Below, piece after piece: positions 46,907-54,541 of a DNA stretch of 64,000 nucleotides. The notes under the pieces were generated by a model, which saw only the letters and a list, made by a program, of their open reading frames with translations, had not been told where the DNA came from and ran no database searches. The translations under genes and the position numbers were made by a program. This stretch comes from CBDBCU01 sp965242615 (lineage in GTDB: Bacteria; Chloroflexota; Dehalococcoidia; Lucifugimonadales; UBA3495): NCBI GenBank assembly GCA_965242615.1, contig CBDESR010000005.1:1612001-1676000 (forward strand). The letters run 5' to 3'. Within the stretch, counting starts at the first letter, position 1. The number at the start of each line of letters is the position of its first letter.

Positions 46907-47698
46907 CTAATCCTCATCCCAATCGTCCTCATCCTCCCGCTGCGGGGGCGGCGCGGCCGGCGCAAAAGCAGAACTGGGTATCGAGGCGGCCCGCCGTTCC
47001 CGCCGCCGGGGGCGCGGCCGCGGCATTGCCAGCAAATCCTCTTTCAAGGCAGCCAAAGCCGTCTGACTCAAGTTCGCTATATCCACCACCAACCCGCTGA
47101 CGCCGGTATCCCGCAGCGCCTCCAAATCCGCCCGGCGCGGCGGCTGCGCTACCTCAACCAGCACATACTTATCCACCCGCCGGCTGATGCTGCCCACCCG
47201 CACCAAATCCCGCAGCGTCCAGTCCCCATCCACCGACCGCAGCTCCAGAATAAAGGCGTCCACCGGCAAAGCGGCTATGGCGCGCAGCTCCGGCTCGTCC
47301 ACCTCCGGGCGCAGGGACAGCAGCCGGGCCAAATCATCCTGCCCGGCCAACGCCGCCGCCGCGCTCTCCAGGGTAAAGGCAATCAAATCGGCCCCGGCCT
47401 CCCGGCTGCCGGCCACCTCCTCCTCGGTCAACGCCGCCGCCCGCGGCCCCCAAGCTACATCCGGCAGCAGCCCGCCCAGGACGCCCAGATACTCCCGGCC
47501 GCTGGCGTCATCGACAATCGCGGCGTCCAGATAAGCCGCCGCCGCCCGGGTCAGTCCCCGCGGCCGCCGCCGGCCGGGACGGTTCACCCGCCCCACCAAC
47601 GCCAAGCCGGGCAAAGTCGCCGCCCGGGCCGCGCCAAAGCCCAAGGGAGCCGGCGCCCCCTCTCTAATTCGCTCCATCAAATCCAGCAGTTTGCTCAT
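46907..47698 (-). CDS. Unknown protein, TIM-barrel-like
   Basis: I do not recognise this 263-residue protein with confidence. It starts MSKLLDLMERIREGAPAPLG. Alternating strands and helices follow (LAAIVDD-like, GADLIAFTLESAAAALAG, LPVDAFILELRSVDG, KYVLVEVAQPP, GVSGLVVDIANLSQTALAAL), consistent with an incomplete TIM-barrel. A basic linker (PRPRPRRRERR) and a very acidic end (QREDEDDWDED) close it. The same fold-like pattern occurs in some Chloroflexota hypothetical proteins. ATG 47698 is the preferred start. Confidence 0.65.
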   Translation of the reverse strand: MSKLLDLMERIREGAPAPLGFGAARAATLPGLALVGRVNRPGRRRPRGLTRAAAAYLDAAIVDDASGREYLGVLGGLLPDVAWGPRAAALTEEEVAGSREAGADLIAFTLESAAAALAGQDDLARLLSLRPEVDEPELRAIAALPVDAFILELRSVDGDWTLRDLVRVGSISRRVDKYVLVEVAQPPRRADLEALRDTGVSGLVVDIANLSQTALAALKEDLLAMPRPRPRRRERRAASIPSSAFAPAAPPPQREDEDDWDED

Positions 47699-47799
47699 TT
47701 CCGTATCTTTCCGCCCCTCCAAATGTCCGGCCGCCACAGCCGGCGCCGCGAATTATACCCCATCAGCCGGCGTTTGTCAGATTTACCCCTGATGACTCC

Positions 47800-47922
47800 A
47801 GGGCTATCGCATATCGAAACCGTCATTCCCACGAAAGTGGGAATCCAGATCGGCCGGGGATTCTGGATTCCCGTTTTCACGGGAATGACGATAAGTAAGC
47901 GTTATGTATATGCGATAGCCCT
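47800..47922. repeat. Complete MITE-like element (123 bp)
   Basis: Perfect 15-bp terminal inverted repeats AGGGCTATCGCATAT (47800-47814) and ATATGCGATAGCCCT (47908-47922) enclose two hairpins. They are GTCATTCCCACGAAAGTGGG and GATTCCCGTTTTCACGGGAA with flanking bases. It has no coding capacity. Four further copies or fragments lie at 20846, 22174, 27961 and 63198. Palindromic units of this GTCATTCCC type are dispersed in many bacterial genomes. I could not define a target duplication. Confidence 0.85.
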
Positions 47923-48005
47923 CCCGCTGACTCTCCGTTCCCCTTTGTGCTATCATATCCCCCGGCAATCCTTGCCTTTACTCACTGACAGGGGGACTAT
48001 TCCTG

Positions 48006-48887
48006 ATGGCTAACCTCGGTTTTATCGGGCTGGGAACGATGGGCGGCAAAATGGTCCAACGGCTGCTCAACGCCGGCCACACCGTTACCGGCTACAACCG
48101 CACCAAATCCCGCGGCGACTGGCTGCTGAACTTGGGGATGCAGTGGGGCGACACCCCCCGGGCCGTAGCGGCCGCCGCCGACCTCACCCTCAGTATGGTC
48201 GCCAACACTCAAGCCCTGAACGCCATCGCCCAGGGCCCCGACGGCGTATTGGCTGCGATGGCCCCCGGCAAAGTCTTTATTGATATGAGCACCGTCAGCC
48301 CCGCCGCCAGCCGCGCCCTCGCCCAACAGGTCGCCGCCACCGGCGCCCGGATGCTCGACGCCCCGGTCTCCGGCAGCGCCGTAACCCTCGACGCCGGCCA
48401 GCTTTCGATAATGGTCGGCGGCGACTACGCCGTCTATGAACAAGTGAAACCGGTTCTCGAGGACATTGGCCCCACCGTCAACTATGTAGGCGAAAACGGC
48501 TTGGCCGCCACGATGAAAGTCGCCGTGAACCTCAGCTTGCCCATCCAGATACTATCCTTCAGCGAAAGCCTGCTCCTCGCCGAAAAAAGCGGCATTCCCC
48601 GGGACGCCGCCATTACCGCCCTGCTCAACAGCGTCGTCGCCTCCCCCGCCCTCAAATACCGCTTTCCCCTGGCCTTCGACCCGCCCCCGGAGCCGCTCTT
48701 TGATGTCAATATGATGCAGAAAGACCTGATGTTGGCCTTGGACTTGGGCCGGGAGCTGGATGTACCAATGCCCACCAGCGCCATCACCAACGAATTTCTC
48801 AACGCCGCCCGCGCCCTCGGCTACGCCGACCAGGACTTCGCCATCCTCTACCAAACCCTGGCAAAATTGGCCGGACAGGGGGAATAG
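48006..48887 (+). CDS. 3-hydroxyisobutyrate dehydrogenase-family NAD(P)-dependent oxidoreductase
   Basis: This is a beta-hydroxyacid dehydrogenase. The Rossmann motif is GFIGLGTMGGKMVQRLLNAG at the N-terminus. The substrate motif is DAPVSGSAVTLDAGQLSIMV. The catalytic Lys lies in ENGLAATMKVAVNLSLPIQI (GxxxxxKxxxN). A C-terminal helical domain follows. At 293 residues it matches the family. The substrate could be tartronate semialdehyde, 3-hydroxyisobutyrate or a related compound. The 5' gap holds the MITE at 47800-47922. Confidence 0.92.
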   Translation: MANLGFIGLGTMGGKMVQRLLNAGHTVTGYNRTKSRGDWLLNLGMQWGDTPRAVAAAADLTLSMVANTQALNAIAQGPDGVLAAMAPGKVFIDMSTVSPAASRALAQQVAATGARMLDAPVSGSAVTLDAGQLSIMVGGDYAVYEQVKPVLEDIGPTVNYVGENGLAATMKVAVNLSLPIQILSFSESLLLAEKSGIPRDAAITALLNSVVASPALKYRFPLAFDPPPEPLFDVNMMQKDLMLALDLGRELDVPMPTSAITNEFLNAARALGYADQDFAILYQTLAKLAGQGE

Positions 48888-48932
48888 CGGTATAATCAGC
48901 CGGTCAACCGCATTCAACAGAGGTGCCATCCG

Positions 48933-49454
48933 ATGACTACCGCCTTAACCTCCGCCCGCCGGGAAAAATCCGACCGCTACGCCCGGCTCAGCCGCCTCAA
49001 GTTGCTGCAAGCTCGGCAGGAACTGGCCCGCGGCGACACGATGCAAGCCTCGGAAAAGGCGTATGGCGCCGTCACTTGCGCCGCCAAAGCTTACGGCGAA
49101 CTGCGCGGCTGGAACCACTACAGCCATATCCGGGTGGAGCGAATCCTGTCCCAAATGCGGGACGAGGAGCAAGAGCCGACTCTGGTAACTCGCTACTACG
49201 CCATCAAGTCGCTGCACAGCAACTTCTTTGAGTACGAACTGGAGCCTTCCGTGGTGCAGGACCACCTCGACCTCGCCGCCGTTCTGACCGCCCGGTTGGA
49301 GGAACTGCGGCAAGCCCCGCCCCACCCCCTGCCGGCGGCCTCCCTGAACCCGGAGCAACGGCGGCGGTTGACCCTGCTCCTCCAACCGCCGCAAGCGGAG
49401 CCCGTCCCGGTGGCGGATTTGCCCCCTCTGGACGACTTGCCCCCGCTGCCCTAG
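48933..49454 (+). CDS. PaREP1/HEPN-like helical protein
   Basis: The 173-residue protein has a helical pattern LLQARQELARGDTMQASEKA, AYGAVTCAAKAYGELRGWNH and YSHIRVERILSQMRDEE. This resembles PaREP1/HEPN-like bundles, some of which are RNases or toxins. A Pro-rich tail ends VADLPPLDDLPPLP. The catalytic R-x4-6-H of active HEPN nucleases is not certain here. A TATAAT box lies at about 48892. The SGNH-like gene follows 10 nt after, suggesting one transcription unit. Confidence 0.6.
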   Translation: MTTALTSARREKSDRYARLSRLKLLQARQELARGDTMQASEKAYGAVTCAAKAYGELRGWNHYSHIRVERILSQMRDEEQEPTLVTRYYAIKSLHSNFFEYELEPSVVQDHLDLAAVLTARLEELRQAPPHPLPAASLNPEQRRRLTLLLQPPQAEPVPVADLPPLDDLPPLP

Positions 49455-49464
49455 AGGCAAAACC

Positions 49465-51134
49465 TTGACCCTCCCCAAACAAATCCTCTTTTACTTCCTC
49501 CTGCTCCTGCTTACCTTGGCGGCGGTCGAAGGAATGGCCCGGGCGGCCTATTACCTGGCTTATGGGGAATGGTATAGTACCCCCCCCCCCCGACAATTAG
49601 CCCGGCGGTAGCTGCCGACCCCGATCCCGGCGACGACGCAGCCGCGTTAAGACGGGGGAATTTTTGGGGCCTCGCCCACCCCTACTACGGTTATACCTCG
49701 CCCTTGCCCACCGATGCCCTGAACGCCATGCCGCCGCCGCAAACCGGGGCGGACACGGTGGTCGTCGCCCTGCTGGGCGGCTCAGTGGCCCGCGACGTTA
49801 CGCCGAGTCTCCGGCGCGCCATCGAGCAGTATTTCGCCGAGCAAAAGTTGCCGCGGCGGCCGGTCGTCTTGGGACTGGCTCATATTGCACATCGCCAACC
49901 CCAACAACTGAACGTGGTCAGCTATATGCTGACGATGGGCGGCGGTTTCGACCTCATCGTCAACCTGGACGGCTACAATGAACTAAACGGCCCCTACCAT
50001 AACTTCTTAAGCGGAGTCTTTCCTTTCTTTCCGGCCGTCTGGGAACAGCTGAACGAACTGACCATCCCGGAAATCGCCATCGCCGGCCGTATCCTGAATC
50101 AGCGCGCGGAACTGGACGCGTTGCAGCAGGACGCCGCCGCCAGCCCGTTCCGCTACAGCGCCGCCTACGGGTTGATTAACCGCTACCGCAGCCAGCGAAC
50201 CCGGGAACACATCCGCCAACTGAACTACGAATTGACCCAAGTGGAAACCGGCCGCCAATTCGCGCGGCATGGCCCCCGCGGCAACTTTCAGAACTTTGAC
50301 CAGGTCCGCCGGGAAGCGGTGCGGGTCTGGTACCGCAGTTCGGCAGTGCTGGGCCGGGTGGCCGCCGCCGGCGGCGCCGACTACTACCACTTCTTGCAGC
50401 CCAGCCAATACCTCCCGGATCGCAAACCCTTGTCGCCGGAGGAGTTGCGCTTTGCCTACGGCGAAACCCAACGGCAAATCTTGAATTACCCGGAGACCTG
50501 GCCCCTGCTGACCCAGTACGGACAAGAGTTGCAGCGCGATGGCGTCAACTACTTTGACCTGAACGGGATTTTCCGCGACCACCCGGAAACCCTTTACATT
50601 GACCGCTGCTGCCATCTGAACGAACGAGGCAATGAACTCCTGGCGGCGGCAATGGTGGAGCGTATGGCCCCGGCTTTGCTCCGCCGCGGCCAAGCCGCCC
50701 CGCTTCCCACCGCCGACTCCATCTTGGCGGTAGCGGCCCCGCTGCCGCTGCGGCCCCTCCCGGAACTGCCGGCTCCGCCCGCCGCCGCCGACCCGCCGCC
50801 GGCTGCTCGGCCCCGCTCCCCCCATCAGTTTCAAGTCTCCCGCCGCTACGGAAACTTCCTGACCTACGAAAAAGACCCCTGCGCCCCGGAACACCTCCAA
50901 CCCCGCTTCTTTCTCCACATCACCCCGGTATCCGCCGCCGACCTGCCGTCCGGCCGCCGGGAACACGGATTTGAGAATCGGGACTTCTGGTTTCAGCGGG
51001 AGGGCGGCGGCCTTATTGACGGCTATTGCAGCGTCGAGCGTTCCCTCCCCGACTACCCCATCGCCGGCATCCGCACCGGCCAATACAACGCCGCCGGGGA
51101 AATCTGGGCCGTCGAGCTTTCCTTTGAGCAATAA
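49465..51134 (+). CDS. SGNH-hydrolase-like surface protein, frame broken at a C12 tract
   Basis: The first frame starts at TTG 49465: LPKQILFYFLLLLLTLAAVE, a membrane anchor. It reaches a run of 12 C at 49580-49591 and stops at about 49609. One more C would join it to the long downstream frame. That frame reads NFWGLAHPYYGYTSPLPTDA, then VVVALLGGSVARDVTP (Ser motif), VNLDGYNELNGPYHNF (Asn motif) and DRCCHLNERGNELLA (Asp/His). The last 110 residues share a module with the GT-C protein at 38502-40844. It may be an extracellular acyl-esterase. Alternatively the translated product starts at TTG 49704 or ATG 49728. Confidence 0.75.
49580..49591 (+). repeat. Homopolymer C12 inside the SGNH-like gene
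   Basis: Twelve consecutive C bases separate the N-terminal anchor frame from the hydrolase frame. C13 (or C10) would make one continuous gene. Such tracts can change length by slippage and switch surface genes on and off, but they are also common sites of sequencing error. Confidence 0.85.
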
Positions 51135-51212
51135 ACCGCTCCCGCAATCAAAACAACGGCCCGCCGAATAGTGTTACACTATACCCCGCTAAACTTGTCC
51201 CCTGGCGGCCCG

Positions 51213-52814
51213 ATGTCCCCCCTGAAAATAATCCTGCCTACCTTGCCCCTGCTGCTCCTGCTGTTGCTGCCCCCGGCGGCGGCGTACGCCCACGGCTTCG
51301 GCGAGCGGTACGACCTGCCCTTGCCCTTGAGCTACTTTGCCCTGGGCGGCGGGTTGGCGGTCGTATTGTCCTTTGCCGTTATCGGCGTTTTCGTGCGGGG
51401 TACGGCGGCCGGCGGCGGTTATCCCCGGCTCAACCTGTTCCGCTGGACAATAGCCCGCAGCCTGCTCACCGGGCCGCTTTACTGGCTGCTGCGGGCGGCG
51501 GCCCTGTTCCTCTTTCTGATGGTCATTGCCACCGGGCTGTTCGGCGTCCAGCGGCCGGTGAACAACCTGACGCCCACTTTGGTCTGGATTATCTGGTGGG
51601 TGGGAATGGGCTTTGCCGTGTCGCTGCTCGGCAACCTGTGGGCGGCGGTCAACCCTTGGGCAACCCTGTACGACTTGGCGGCCGCCGTCCAGCGTCGGAT
51701 CCGGCCGGGCCGGCCGCCGGCGGCGGAACCGGGCCCGGGCTGGGAATATCCGGCCGGTTGGGGCGTCTGGCCGGCCGTAGCGTTGTTTTTCGCCTTCGCC
51801 TGGGTCGAAAACGCCTTGCCGGACGCGGCGGCCCCGGCCCTCCTGTCCGGCCTGATTATCGCCTATACCCTGCTAACTTTGGGCGGGATGTACCTGTTCG
51901 GCAAACAGCCCTGGCTGCGGCAAGGGGAAGTCTTTTCGGTAATTTACGGCGTATTGACCCGCTTTGCTCTAACCGAAGTCCGCGCCCGGGAGCCGGAGTT
52001 ATGCCGGGAATGCCGCGCGCCGCAGTGCCAAGTCAGCGCCGCCCGGGACAGCAAGGGAGAAAATGTCGGCTGCGTTGACTGCTACGAATGCTTCGAGTTG
52101 GCGGCGGAACGGGAGTTGAACCTGCGCCCCCCGGCCATCGGCTTGAACCGCCCCGGTCACGGTAACGGCGTCACTGTCCCCGGAATGACCGCCCTGGTGT
52201 TGCTGCTGTTGGCCACGGTCACCTTCGACGGCTTCAGCGACACCCCGGAATGGGCGGCCGTGTTGGGCTTCTTTCTGGAATGGACGCCGGGGTTGACTTC
52301 CCCCTACTTCAACGGATTAGTAATCGCCAACACCTTGGGCTTGCTGGCTTTCCCCTTGGCATTCGCCGCCGTCTATGGGGTCTTTGCCGGACTGATGCGG
52401 CGGGCCGCCGGCGGTAGCGGCCCGGCGGCCGCGGCGGCAATGGCGGCCTTTGTCTTTTCCTTGGTGCCTATCGCCTTGGCTTACCACTTCGCCCACTACC
52501 TGGGCTTTCTGCTAATTGAGGGGCAGCGGATTATCCCGTTGGCTTCCGACCCCTTTGGCTTTGGCTGGGATTTATTCGGCGGCGCCGGCTATGCCGTGAA
52601 CATTGCCGTAACCAACGCCCGTTTCATCTGGTTCTTTGCCCTGACCGTCATCGTAGTCGGGCATATCCTAGCGGTCTATCTGGCGCACCTGCGAGCCGGG
52701 GAAATCTACCGGGAACGGGGGCCGGCCCTGAAAAGCCAGGGGCCGCTGCTGGTCTTAATGGTAATTTACACCATAGCCAGCCTATGGATAATCTCCCGGC
52801 CGATAACGGAGTAA
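51213..52814 (+). CDS. Fenitrothion-hydrolase (FedA)-like integral membrane protein
   Basis: The 533-residue protein has about 11 membrane helices, starting with a cleavable or anchoring LPLLLLLLLPPAAAYAHGFG. Helix motifs include WIIWWVGMGFAVSLLGNLWA, AVNPWATLYDL and VALFFAFAWVEN. A soluble loop at about residue 265 holds a Cys cluster: CRECRAPQCQVSAARDSKGE, then GCVDCYECFELA, a likely metal site. FedA is the known family member acting on an organophosphate, but most homologues are uncharacterised. ATG 51213 (MSPLK) is preferred over TTG 51171. Confidence 0.8.
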   Translation: MSPLKIILPTLPLLLLLLLPPAAAYAHGFGERYDLPLPLSYFALGGGLAVVLSFAVIGVFVRGTAAGGGYPRLNLFRWTIARSLLTGPLYWLLRAAALFLFLMVIATGLFGVQRPVNNLTPTLVWIIWWVGMGFAVSLLGNLWAAVNPWATLYDLAAAVQRRIRPGRPPAAEPGPGWEYPAGWGVWPAVALFFAFAWVENALPDAAAPALLSGLIIAYTLLTLGGMYLFGKQPWLRQGEVFSVIYGVLTRFALTEVRAREPELCRECRAPQCQVSAARDSKGENVGCVDCYECFELAAERELNLRPPAIGLNRPGHGNGVTVPGMTALVLLLLATVTFDGFSDTPEWAAVLGFFLEWTPGLTSPYFNGLVIANTLGLLAFPLAFAAVYGVFAGLMRRAAGGSGPAAAAAMAAFVFSLVPIALAYHFAHYLGFLLIEGQRIIPLASDPFGFGWDLFGGAGYAVNIAVTNARFIWFFALTVIVVGHILAVYLAHLRAGEIYRERGPALKSQGPLLVLMVIYTIASLWIISRPITE

Positions 52815-52839
52815 CCAATGGGGCGGGGCGGCGGCCGGT

Positions 52840-52985
52840 TTATTCAAAGAGCTTAATCAAGGCGACGATGATGCCGCCCTGGGCGACAAAAGCGGGGTAA
52901 ATCCCCTTAACCACAAATCCGAAGGTACCGGACTGGCGGTCTGCAATCCGCCCCCTCCCAGCGCTTTCTGAAACAGCGCCCCGGG
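52840..52985 (-). pseudogene. Possible relic of a small membrane protein
   Basis: Read on the minus strand the frame gives GRIADRQSGTFGFVVKGIYP, then AFVAQGGIIVALIKLFE and a TAA at 52842-52840. It looks like the hydrophobic C-terminal tail of a short membrane protein. I find no start codon upstream, so it is either a relic or chance. The remainder of the 52815-53033 gap holds the promoter box TATAAT at about 52999 for the nitrilase gene. Confidence 0.3.
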
Positions 52986-53033
52986 GCGGGGGATGCGCTA
53001 TAATGGGCGGCGATATTCGGGACGGCCGGGGGT

Positions 53034-53813
53034 ATGGCGATGGGTCAACTACGGGTTTCTCTGCTGCATCTGGCGCCGGTTACCGGGGATGTGGCCGGCA
53101 ATCGGGAGTTGGTGGAACGGGCGACCCGGCGGGCGGCGGCGGCCGGGGCGGATTGGATTGTTACCCCGGAACTCTGCATCCCCGGCTATGTTTTTGTCCC
53201 TAAAATCGGCGTTGACTGGATACGGCCGCAGCCGGATGAGTGGATGGCGGGCTATTGCCGCCTGGTGCGGAAGTTGGGGGTTACGGTGTTTCTTTCCCAT
53301 CCGGAGCGGGATGCGGCAACGGGCAATTTGTTCAACACCGTTTTTGTCATCAATCGGCAGGGGGAAATCAGCGGCAAACACCGGAAAGTCAAGGCGTTGC
53401 GGGGGGCGGAGAGTTGGTCCACCGGGGGGACGGAAGTTGAACCGATTGAATGCGATGGGGTTAGGGTGGGTATCCTGATTTGCGCGGATGCCTATAAAAA
53501 TGATGTGGGGAAAATCCTAAAGGAGAAGGGGGCGCAACTGTATGTGTCGCCGGCAGCGTGGGGGCCGGGGCAGTGCGCGCCGGATGGGGAATGGGAGCGG
53601 CGCACGGCGGATAACGGCCTGCCGATTATGGTCTGCAATCGCTCCGGGATTGAGCCGCAGGAACTGGACTACCGGCGGGCGGAGAGCATTGTTGCCAAGG
53701 AGGGGCAACGGCTGCTGGAAGCCACGGCGGACCGCTCGGTAATCCTGTCCTTTGACTGGGATTTGGAGCGGAGGACGGCCGGCGCGGCCGACTTTGCGCG
53801 GGACTATTTGTAG
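53034..53813 (+). CDS. Carbon-nitrogen hydrolase (nitrilase superfamily)
   Basis: This is a predicted amidase or nitrilase cleaving C-N bonds. The catalytic triad is visible: Glu in VTPELCIPGYVF, Lys in GEISGKHRKVKALRG and Cys in VGILICADAYKNDVG. It begins LRVSLLHLAPVTGDVAGNRE, the usual start of the fold. At 259 residues it is a single-domain member. ATG 53034 follows CGGGGGT. The substrate is unknown. A TATAAT box lies about 30 nt upstream. Confidence 0.92.
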   Translation: MAMGQLRVSLLHLAPVTGDVAGNRELVERATRRAAAAGADWIVTPELCIPGYVFVPKIGVDWIRPQPDEWMAGYCRLVRKLGVTVFLSHPERDAATGNLFNTVFVINRQGEISGKHRKVKALRGAESWSTGGTEVEPIECDGVRVGILICADAYKNDVGKILKEKGAQLYVSPAAWGPGQCAPDGEWERRTADNGLPIMVCNRSGIEPQELDYRRAESIVAKEGQRLLEATADRSVILSFDWDLERRTAGAADFARDYL

Positions 53814-53898
53814 CCGGCGGCCGGCCGGGCGACGGTCGGGCAAGCGGCCGGGTTGGCGGCCGGTTCCAGTCTGATGCCGGGGCGGGTAACTCGCGCGG

Positions 53899-54162
53899 CT
53901 AGGCCGGTTCCAGGGCCGGGGCGGCCTGCTGGCCGCGGGCGAGGACATCATCCAGAATCCGCTGCAAAGCCATGATATGGCTGCAAACGCCGCGGGTGGC
54001 AAAGAAGAGGCATTCGCAGTGCCAGGCGCCGGATTCGAACCTGACTTCGTAGGTGTTGTGGTTGCCGACAAAGGTGGCGTGGAAGCGGTCGATGGTGACG
54101 CGTTCCTTTTCCTCGGCGTACTTTTTGGCTTTGTCAACCTTCCCGATGAAACCGGAGTTCAT
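53899..54162 (-). CDS. SWIM zinc-finger protein
   Basis: The 87-residue protein MNSGFIGKVDKAKKYAEEKE contains the SWIM motif WHCECLFFATRGVCSHIMAL (CxCx7CxH). SWIM domains bind zinc and can contact nucleic acids or proteins; small stand-alone forms are of unknown role. ATG 54162 has AGGAGGATTG upstream. It stands alone, divergent from the regulator gene at 54542. Confidence 0.85.
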   Translation of the reverse strand: MNSGFIGKVDKAKKYAEEKERVTIDRFHATFVGNHNTYEVRFESGAWHCECLFFATRGVCSHIMALQRILDDVLARGQQAAPALEPA

Positions 54163-54369
54163 TCAATCCTCCTGACTTTGCGGGGATGGGGTGCGGCGGC
54201 GGCCGGATGATTAACGGCCGGTTAGATTGATTGTAGGCGCAATCAGGGGGGAGGTCAAGGGGTGGGGGGCGGGGGTTTTTGGGGTTTGGGGGCTTTTGTC
54301 GATTTTCCGTTTATTCCGAACCGGTTGCCGAGGGATAGATACGGGGAGGCAAAGGACACCGTTACATTT

Positions 54370-54398
54370 TTGATTTGCGCGGTATTATGTTGTATAGT
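54370..54398 (+). promoter_or_regulatory. Promoter upstream of the sigma4/HARE-HTH-like gene
   Basis: TTGATT (54370-54375), a 17-nt spacer and TATAGT (54393-54398) form a good sigma70-type promoter. It leaves a leader of about 135 nt before GTG 54542. The leader contains a 20-codon ORF (54423-54485). The rest of the 54163-54541 gap shows only a G-rich stretch (54247-54296). Confidence 0.55.
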
Positions 54399-54422
54399 AA
54401 GCGCCATCGGGAGCGAAGGACG

Positions 54423-54485
54423 ATGCAACGGCACGAAAGTAGCGTTAATTTCCAGAACCTGATTCGCAAAGTGGTCGCATTGTGA
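54423..54485 (+). CDS. Possible 20-codon leader ORF
   Basis: The frame from ATG 54423 to TGA 54485 would encode 20 residues beginning MQRHESSVNF and ending NLIRKVVAL. GAAGGA lies 2-3 nt upstream as a possible ribosome binding site. It lies in the leader of the regulator gene at 54542, 56 nt before its start, and could couple or attenuate expression. It is equally possibly chance. Confidence 0.3.
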   Translation: MQRHESSVNFQNLIRKVVAL

Positions 54486-54541
54486 GCGAGGCGCGCGCAA
54501 GGTTGCCGAAAGTTTGAGCAGGGGAATTAAGGAGAATTCCC

